Shown one piece after another: positions 56,319 to 64,000 of a stretch of 64,000 bases of DNA. The translations under genes were made by a program, and so were the position numbers. This stretch comes from Elysia chlorotica. Taxonomy: Eukaryota > Mollusca > Gastropoda > Plakobranchidae. The notes below the pieces were generated by a model. The model did not search any database and was not told the origin of the DNA. It saw nothing but the letters and a program-made list of their open reading frames with translations. Each line of letters opens with the position of its first letter. The stretch's first letter is position 1. The stretch is taken from contig RQTK01000016.1 in the NCBI GenBank assembly GCA_003991915.1, positions 505,242 through 569,241 of the forward strand, in the 5' to 3' direction.

Positions 56319-58175
56319 TGTTGTTCCTCTCCCTGCTCCTGGTTCTCATCTTCTCCCTTACTGCTCTTCCTGCTGCCTCTTTTTCTTTTCTAGTGCTTTT
56401 TCTCTTCCCACTCCTTTTCCTCCTGCTGCACCCCTCCCCCCTCCTAAAATCCCTGATCCTCTTCTTCCTACTCCTTCTCTTACTAGTGCTAATGTTCCTC
56501 ATGCTTCTCTCACTCCTCCTTCTCCCCCTCTTCCTCCTCCTGATATAACTCCCTCCTGTTCCTCGCCCATCCTCCTCTTACTTCTCTGCTCTTCCTCCCC
56601 TTCCTTCCTGCTCCTCATGTTCTTCCTACTGCAACTCCTCTCATCCTCTTTTTCAGGCTCTTCATCCTGTTTTCCTACTGTACCCCTTCCTCCTCTTCTT
56701 GCACATCAATATTACATCATTTGATTCCTTTTCTTCTTTTTATTGTATCCTCCTTCATTTTATATGGATTAAAACGTAAACACGAGTGAAAACTCGATTA
56801 CTTAAAATGCAGTCTAACATACAGTCATGTAAAATGGTCTACGTTTTTTTTTATCTTATCTATGAACATTTAGTTATAATTATGGGATGTATAATGACTT
56901 AGCTACTAAAAAAATATCAATATATGAAATTATATTTTTGAAATATTATACCCATTGAAATAAGTTTCTCTGGTGTTCTGAATAAAATAGGAACTGAATC
57001 ATATTATAATAAATTATTATTTTTTGTATTATTAATACCGGTAATGTACGAGGCGAAACAAACCTAACGAATAATTTGCTTTAGATGCCACAGTATTTGC
57101 AACCACATGTACTCAAAAGTAACACAGTCTTGTACTTTCTGCACGATACATACTGTTGCTTCATATGCACCATGTATAGATCATGCAAGATAATTAAATC
57201 AGCACCCTATGGTACCTTTCCCATTAGAATAGCCAATACTTTCTGTGTTGCGAATTCTTTTTCCTTTTGTTCCTTTATTTTGCACCTTTCTATAAGGACC
57301 TCGTTACACGCTACGTTTCCTGTAGTTTGGGTGTGTCTTGAGAAAAATTCACGAATTGCAGCAAAGAACATTGCTCTCTGTTGGATCACCAGGCATATAT
57401 TCGAATTGAAGGAAATAAAATGGCTGGGCGGGAGTTTCTCAGACTAGAAGACGAGCCCAGGTGGTACTCGTTCGAGCCCGACTGGGACATTCTTATCTTA
57501 CTTATGCCTTCCTAGAAATAAATCTGTACATACCTACCAAATCATTAGACTAATTTAGAGAGCATGTTTACTCACGTTAGTCGTCAGCTCCTAAGTTTAA
57601 GTTGGTATTGTAAATACTGTGACGGTCACAAGCCCGGTTAAAAAAAGAAAAAAGTTATATTAACTCTCAGGCTTGGTCTCCGTTCTTAGTAAACTAGGAA
57701 TTTCGTCTTTGTTTGTCTTCATTAAGACAAGTGTATAACCATCAGCACTTTCTTGTTTGTAATTATGAACTTAGTTTGAACAAAGTCGTATATGATTAGA
57801 ATGGCAACTCAGCGTGTTTCCTCTTTGCATGGTTATGTACGTTTTCACGGTTATTGCCCTTTGCTCCACAATCGAGGCTACTGTAAGCACAGTAAAGACA
57901 GCAAATGTTATTCCATACTGAGAGAAATATTCGACTCTGAAAAATATTTCTGTGCTTTCATAGGCTGTCCAAATTTTGAAATAAAATCTTAGCAAGCCTT
58001 TAATGAGCACATTTTTTTTTCATTAGGATGTTCCGAGTTGAGGACATTTGTGTAAAAATTACTTCTCATCTTAAATGGCTAAAAGTAAGACAAACCAAAA
58101 GCAATATTATTAAAAAAAAAAAGAAGTGTGATTTACTGTGCAGAATTGCTTTTCAGCATTTTTAAACACCCTTAT
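56319..58175 (+). repeat. Segmental duplication T, copy 1
   Basis: Aligns in order with 60674-62510: a pyrimidine tract, TTATATGGATTAAAACGTAAAC, GCCACAGTATTTGC, GCACGATACATACTGTTGC, the tRNA-like piece (57424-57490), the palindrome TGTGACGGTCACA (57618) and CAGCGTGTTTCCTC. Identity is high by eye (around 95% outside the pyrimidine part). The paired frames at 57085-57447 and 61392-61730 differ at many non-synonymous sites and by a frameshift, so I do not call them genes. Confidence 0.92.
57424..57490 (+). ncRNA. tRNA-like fragment inside T copy 1
   Basis: GGCTGGGCGGGAGTTTC, with a B-box-like TCGTTCGAGCCCGA near 57468-57481. No convincing cloverleaf. It is repeated at 61734-61800 with GTTCGAGTCCG. 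Likely a SINE head or tRNA pseudogene. Confidence 0.4.
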
Positions 58176-58506
58176 AAAGCAAATGGATAAGAAGTTATTA
58201 TCGTATTAAGCCCAATACCAGAAAAGACAAACTGAAGTGAAACAAGTTGAAATCAAATTGTCAGATTCATAAGATGTTTAGATTGCATGAATTTTAGCAA
58301 ATGTTACAAATTAATTTAAAAAGTTAAGCAATTGAACATTTGGAAAAAATACACAAAGCAGTAGCAATCAATACTTTGGTTAAACAAGGTTGTTATTAAA
58401 TACATGTAGTTTGTTTTCCTGAAATAAGGCAACACAGACTTACACCCTTTTAAAAGTTTCGGGACTATATTTAATAGGAAGGGGTGACTAAAAATAGGAA
58501 CATATA

Positions 58507-59065
58507 CGAGTATGAAACACTAGTTTTGCCTACTCGCAGAGACAAAAGCTATTCATAGTTTGTTTTTAAGATAAGATAAGAAACCGGAATTTTGCTTTGA
58601 TCGTACATATGTATTTGATTCAATTTAACATCAATATATTTTAAACTTTTTATGTACACGTAAAACACGGTTGCAATTATACACGGTCCCACAAACATAA
58701 TAAAAAATATATCGCGATATGCATCCACAAAGAACAATCCATGTCTGCAAACAAATGTACTTTTTAGATCGTTAGAGAATCAAGTTCGAGTATGAAACAC
58801 CAGTTTTGCCTACTCGCAGAGAAAAAAGCTATTCATAGTTTGTTTTTAAGATAGGATAAGAAACCGGAATTTTGCTTTGATCGTACATATGTATTTCATT
58901 CAATTAAACATCAATATTTAAACTTTGTATGTACACGTAAAACACGGTTGCAATTAAACACGGTCCCACAAACATAATAAAAAATATATCGCGATATGCA
59001 TCCACAAAGAACAATCCATGTCTGCAAACAAATGTACTTTTTAGATCGTTAGAGAATCAAGTTCG
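58507..59065 (+). repeat. 280-bp tandem duplication, two copies
   Basis: CGAGTATGAAACAC starts at 58507 and 58787. The copies are nearly identical to the end (GAATCAAGTTCG). Each carries the perfect 12-bp palindrome ATATCGCGATAT (58709-58720 in copy 1). Confidence 0.95.
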
Positions 59066-59101
59066 ATTTCATATTGAAAGATCACAGTGTTGTGTGAAAA
59101 A

Positions 59102-59548
59102 TGTGTTAAATCCTATATACGAATAGATCTAAGTGTTAAATCCTATATACGAATAGATCTAGGTGTTAAATCCTATATACGAATAGATCTAGGTGTTAAA
59201 TCCTATAGATGAATAGATCTAGGTGTTAAATACCATATACGAATAGATCTAGGTGTTAAATCCTATAGAAATAGATCTAGGTGTTAAATCCCATAGACGA
59301 ATAGATCTAGGTGTTAAATCCTATAGACGAATAGATCTAGGTGTTAAATCCTATATACGAATAGATCTAGGTGTTAAATCCCATATACGAATAGATCTAG
59401 GTGTTAAATCATATATAGACCTAGGTGTTAAATCCCATATACGAATAGATCTAGGTGTTAAATCCCATATACGAATAGATCTAGGTGGTAAATCCCATAT
59501 ACGAATAGATCTAGGTGTTAAATCCCATAGATGCATAGATCTAGGTTA
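59102..59548 (+). repeat. 30-bp minisatellite, 15 copies
   Basis: Unit GTGTTAAATCC-TATA-ACGA then ATAGATCTAG, 30 bp, with one shortened unit near 59401 and a 28-bp one near 59251. Because 30 is a multiple of three, both strands stay open over most of it (for example 59253-59549 repeating IDLGVKSHIR). No flanking coding context supports translation. Confidence 0.95.
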
Positions 59549-59802
59549 AGAAATAATATGCTTCAAATATTACTTCTATAGACAAAATATGCCCAGAAAT
59601 CTGATTGAACACTAGATCTACAATATAGTTTATACTACTCTATAGAAGAAATTTGCATAAAAAATCAAATCAGCACATCATGACCTTTTCAGCTTTAAAT
59701 AGTTTAATAATACTAGAACTAATATGAATATACTGTGACAAAATTCATCTAAAGTGAACGAAAGACAAAGCTTTTTCGTAGTAACATCCAGCTTGAAAGG
59801 AA

Positions 59803-59808
59803 AACAAT

Positions 59809-59873
<65 letters not shown>
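59803..59873. repeat. (AAC)n microsatellite
   Basis: About 23 AAC triplets. I see no SINE core upstream, unlike the 53.5-kb AAC run. Confidence 0.95.
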
Positions 59874-60112
59874 CCAAGCCTTGTCTTAAACCTAGAAACA
59901 AGGTGAAATAATATTGCTTTTATGTGAAACTAAAAGTGTGCCTACTGTAAAAGAAACAATCGTAAATATCCCAGTGTAAGCCCACAAGTGTGCGATGGTT
60001 ACTTCACCTAAGATGGCTGGGGCCATTAGGAAAATCATTTTGTGTTTTATATCGACTTGATAATGATAACCAAAAAAATAATGCTCATGTAAATTAAAAC
60101 GTGTAATCTACA
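59874..60112. other. Unassigned sequence
   Basis: Nothing recognised. Confidence 0.5.
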
Positions 60113-60114
60113 TG

Positions 60115-60197
<83 letters not shown>

Positions 60198-60200
60198 TCA
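60113..60200. repeat. (ATCT)n microsatellite
   Basis: About 20 ATCT units. It is followed by AACTAAACGAAATCTTAAAAC, the same phrase that ends the 174-bp segment at 55.0 and 56.1 kb. Confidence 0.94.
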
Positions 60201-60344
60201 TCTATTTAACTAAACGAAATCTTAAAACTTATAAAGATTGATTGAAATATTTAATTTTGACAAAATAAACATTTTTTTTAAAATGACAAAACTCACGGTT
60301 GGGTAACGTAAATACTGGCTTCATCCTGAAACTTAATGAGGTTT

Positions 60345-60510
60345 ACGTGAAAAACATCCGGACTGTGAAAAAACTGCGTAATTCTTTTTTAATGTTCCAA
60401 TTTTAAGATAGAAACCAATATGTATTCCTCCATTGGTGTTCAATACTTCTGTCTGTGTTGTTAATTTCTGACAATAATTTATTGATTCTTGTTTGTTTTG
60501 TTTGGAATGT
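60345..60510 (+). repeat. Dispersed repeat D, copy 2
   Basis: Partner of 53586-53780. Starts GTGAAAAACATCCGGACTGTG. Confidence 0.65.
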
Positions 60511-60673
60511 TGCTCCTCGTCCCTCCTGAGAATCGAAGAGCGTCCACAGAGTCATACCTGCATCCTTAACTTAAGTCAATATTTTGGTTGACTGTCCATT
60601 TTATACACCGGGAAAAAAATCTGTACCTTGCTTTCAAACCATCGGAGAGCATATTAATTTACTTATGTTAGTC

Positions 60674-62510
60674 CTGTTGTTCCTTTCCTTGCTCCTGGTT
60701 CACATCTCCTTTACTGGTCCTCCTGTTGCCTCTTTTTCTTTTCTGGTGCTTTTTCTCTTCCCACTCCTATTCCTCCTGCTGCAACCCCCTCCTCCTTCTC
60801 CTCCTTTTCCTCCTCCTGATATAACTTCCTGTTTCTCGCCCATCCTCCTCTTACTCTCTGCTCTTCCTCCCTTTCCTTCCTGCTCCTCAAGTTCTTCCTA
60901 CTGCAACTCCTCCTCTCATCTTCCTTTTCCGGCTCTCCATCCTGTTTTCCTACTGTACCCCTTCCTACTCATACTCCTCTCCTCTTCTTCTTGCACATCA
61001 ATATTTATTATTACATCATTTGATTCCTTTTCTTCTTTTTATTGTATCCTCGTTCATTTTATATGGATTAAAACGTAAACACGAGTGGAAACTCGATTAC
61101 TTAAAAGGCAGTTTAACAAAAGTAACATGCAGTCATGTACAATGGTCTACGTTTTTTAAATCTTATCTATGAACATTTAGTTATAATTATGGGATGTGTG
61201 ATGACTTAGCTACTGAAAAAATATCAATATATAAAAGTTTATTTTTGAAATATTATACCCATTGAAATAAGCTTCTCTGGTGTTCTGAATAAAATAGGAA
61301 CTGAATCATATAATAATAAGTTATTATTTTTTGTATTATTAATACCGGTAATGTACGAGGCGAAACACACCTTAGGAATAATTTGCTTTAGATGCCACAG
61401 TATTTGCTACCACATGTACTCAAAAGTTACACAGTCTTGTACTTTCTGCACGATACATACTGTTGCTTCATATGCACCATGTATAGATCATGCAAGATAA
61501 TTAAATCAGCACCCTATGGTACCTTTCCCATTAGAATAGCCAATACTTTCTGTGTTGCGAATTCTTTGTCCTTTTGTTCCTTCATTTTGCACCTTTCTCT
61601 AAGGACCTCGTTACACGCTATGTTTCCTGTAGTTTGGGGTTGTCTTGAGAAAAAATTCACTAACTGCAGCAAAGTGGTAGGAACATTGCTCTCTGCTGGA
61701 TCCCCAGCCATATTCGAATTAAGGAAATAAAATGGCTGGGCGGGAGTGTCTCAGGCTAGAAGACGAGCCCAGGTGGTACTCGTTCGAGTCCGACTGGGAC
61801 ATTCTCATCTTACTCACGCCTTCCTAGAAATAAATCTGTACATAACTACCAAATCATTAGACTAATTTAGAGAGCATGTTTACTCACGTTAGTCGTCAGC
61901 TCCTAAGTTTAAGTTGGTATTGTAATTACTGTGACGGTCACAAGCCCGTTTAAAAAAAAAAAGAGTTATATTCACTCTCAGACTTGGTCTCTGTTCTTAG
62001 TAAACCAGGAATTTCATCTTTGTTTGTCTTCATCAAGACCAGTGTATAACCATCAGCACTTTCTTGTTTGTAATTATGAACTTAGTTTGAACAAAGTCGT
62101 GTATGATTAGAATGGCAACTCAGCGTATTTCCTCTTTGCATGGTTATGTACGTTTTCACGGTTATTGCCCTTTGCCCCACAATCGAGGCTACGGTAAGCA
62201 CAGTAAAGACATCAAATGTTAGTCCACACTGACAGACATATTTGACTCTGAAAAATATTTCTGTGCTTTCATAGGCTGTCCAAATTTTGAAATAAAATCT
62301 TAGCAAGCCCTAAATGAGCACATTTTTTTTTCTTAGGATGTTCCGAGTGGAGCTTGAACGACATTCTAACTTGTTAAAGACTTCTTATTATCTTAAATGG
62401 CTAAAACTAACAATGCAAAAACAATATTATTCTAAAAAGAAAGTGGGATTCACTGTGTAGAATTGCTACGCAGACATGGTTTAATATTTTGTGCAACAGT
62501 TTTAAACTCC
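60674..62510 (+). repeat. Segmental duplication T, copy 2
   Basis: Second copy of 56319-58175 in direct orientation, 4.36 kb away. Part of the pyrimidine tract present in copy 1 (about 56430-56520) is missing here. Divergence rises toward the right end. Confidence 0.92.
61734..61800 (+). ncRNA. tRNA-like fragment inside T copy 2
   Basis: GGCTGGGCGGGAGTGTC, with B-box-like GTTCGAGTCCG, closer to the GGTTCGANTCC consensus than copy 1. Same caveats. Confidence 0.4.
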
Positions 62511-62724
62511 CTAAACATATACACACGCGCTCTCCTCTATGTCCCTTTTTGGTTTGAGAGACAATACATGTACATTTGTAATTCTTCTGGCTGGAGTAAC
62601 ATTTTTACACCTGTGTGACTTCCATCCAGTTATATAAACTCGGTGTCTATCGCTTTTAATGTATAACCCTGCATGTAGTAACGTTAAATCGTACCCGCTC
62701 ATGTGATTAAAAAGTGTTTATACA

Positions 62725-62725
62725 G

Positions 62726-62783
<58 letters not shown>

Positions 62784-62812
62784 TCTGTCTCTCTCTCTCT
62801 CCCTCTCTGTCT
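62725..62812. repeat. (CT)n microsatellite
   Basis: CT repeats with CTTTC and CTGTC interruptions, running directly into ATCT repeats. Confidence 0.95.
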
Positions 62813-62960
<148 letters not shown>

Positions 62961-62999
62961 ATGCATATATATCTATTTATCTAACTGCATGTGTGTGTA

Positions 63000-63034
63000 T
63001 GAGCGCGCGCCCCGTCCGCCCGTCCGTCCGTCAA

Positions 63035-63087
<53 letters not shown>

Positions 63088-63125
63088 GTATCTATCTATC
63101 TTTCTATATATGTATTTATCTATCA
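63000..63125. repeat. GCCC/CCGT then (TGTC)n and ATCT array
   Basis: Short CCGT block, about 13 TGTC units, then degenerate ATCT. Same block order as the arrays at 49.4 and 51.3 kb. Confidence 0.92.
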
Positions 63126-63322
63126 ATCTATTTGTTTTTAATCTTCTTTTTTTAAATTCATTTAAAGTACGTGTATAAAATCCTTTACGTTTTGAATCAA
63201 TTTTATATTTAAAAATTAAACTGTTAAACTGTCCCCGCACATCGTTGGGGTTGGAACTTGGCATTCCAGAAGTCTTTTAGCTTGTGCTTCTTCAGACTTG
63301 GGTTTTGTGAAAGTCTAAGAGT

Positions 63323-63353
<31 letters not shown>

Positions 63354-63591
63354 CATGTTCACAGCCTTGTTTGAGCATTGCATGGTGTATATTTAGCAAC
63401 TGTAAATGACTCACATTGGATACGCGTGCTTTTCTTGTTTTTGTCCCACCCAGTTTATGTCGGATGATGAGATCATTGTTTAACAAGCCAAGTTTCAACT
63501 TCAGGGTAGCAGGGACCTTTGACAAAATTTGGAATAAAGAAAAAAGGAAAAATAAAATAAAAGGAAAATAAAAAGTGGCCTTATGAGAGTA

Positions 63592-63669
63592 AAAAGGCAA
63601 TCTATTTTTAACCATGCCTCGGACGGTCCCCAGCCCGTGTAAAATGGGAGGGAAAATAGATTGCCTTTT
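63592..63669. repeat. Perfect 17-bp inverted repeat (78-nt hairpin)
   Basis: AAAAGGCAATCTATTTT (63592-63608) and its exact reverse complement (63653-63669) enclose 44 nt containing TCGGACGGTCCCCAGCCCGT. This could be a small foldback element or an RNA hairpin. The loop is longer than in typical miRNA precursors. Confidence 0.85.
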
Positions 63670-63783
63670 AGTGTGGAGAGGTAAGTACAATAAACACAGT
63701 TATCTCACGTGTATTGAGATGATAGTGTTAGGTTACGGTAAGTATTTGCTGTGTGTACTGAATGCATGCTCACTTAAACTGTG

Positions 63784-63900
63784 ATAATCCTACACCTGGA
63801 TCTTTTATACCACTATAAATACCCTTTACTTTTGAGCAACCTTTTTATGCCCAATGTTTATGCTTTTACCAATCAGAGATATAAAGGAGTCCTAAAGAAA
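63784..63900 (+). repeat. Dispersed repeat C, copy 4 (truncated)
   Basis: TCCTACACCTGGATCTTTTA, ACCCTTTACTTTTGAGCAAC, CTTTTTATGC. The 3' part is replaced by the ATT array. Confidence 0.62.
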
Positions 63901-63903
63901 TGA

Positions 63904-63920
63904 TTTATATTATTATTATA

Positions 63921-64000
<80 letters not shown>
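63904..64000. repeat. (ATT)n microsatellite running off the window
   Basis: About 30 ATT triplets to the last base, so the end is not seen. Confidence 0.95.

Noticed and set aside
57085..57447. Paired 120- and 112-codon frames in duplication T (57085 and 61392)
   Set aside because: The copies differ by a frameshift and many replacement changes, which fits neutral decay rather than a conserved protein.
57792..57992. 66-codon frame with Cys/His residues
   Set aside because: The second copy (near 62103) has an in-frame stop and several replacements.

Overview
The window is eukaryotic, AT-rich and repeat-dominated. It holds one confidently identified protein gene, interrupted by introns with ordinary GT/AG splice sites. 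It also holds tRNA-derived SINEs, a decayed non-LTR retrotransposon, very long microsatellites and a 429-base assembly gap (37404-37832). The repeat style (SINEs with a shared core, frequent TAGGCCTA and TACATGTA words, long ATCT/TGTC/CT/ACT arrays) suggests a mollusc, most likely a gastropod. That is an inference from sequence style, not a database match.

Layout. 1-7841 (minus strand): six 5' exons of the proteasome alpha-2 subunit gene (PSMA2). The last roughly 57 codons lie beyond the left edge. Intron 1 carries an 868-bp non-autonomous DNA transposon with 37-bp terminal inverted repeats and a perfect 8-bp target duplication. 7925-8848: a 5'-truncated LINE relic ending in a (TGA)n tail, about 85 bp from the PSMA2 start codon. 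9-16 kb: tRNA-like sequences, SINE copies (one between two identical 108-bp direct repeats) and very long CT, GAA, CTA and GA arrays. 16-21 kb: mostly single-copy-looking DNA with a few unproven exon-like ORFs and one SINE. 21.4-25.1 kb: a decayed tandem array of about 1.4-kb units.

26-48 kb: the most striking structure, an alternation A-B-A-B-A-B. A is a 2-3 kb non-coding segment present three times. B is satellite-like DNA built from a short degenerate motif (about GGTTTAGCG-TTGAAATAAT). In the last block B is organised into near-identical 1.16-kb higher-order units. 48.3-64 kb: a mosaic of segmental duplications (48.97-50.43/50.90-52.19, 54.7-55.05/55.7-56.16, 56.32-58.18/60.67-62.51, 58.51-59.07), SINEs, minisatellites and long polypyrimidine tracts. 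The tracts are all C/T-rich on the plus strand.

Only PSMA2 is a functional gene I can defend. It encodes a structural subunit of the outer ring of the 20S proteasome. Everything to its right is best read as repeat-rich intergenic DNA, possibly with unrecognised exons between 15.7 and 20.7 kb.
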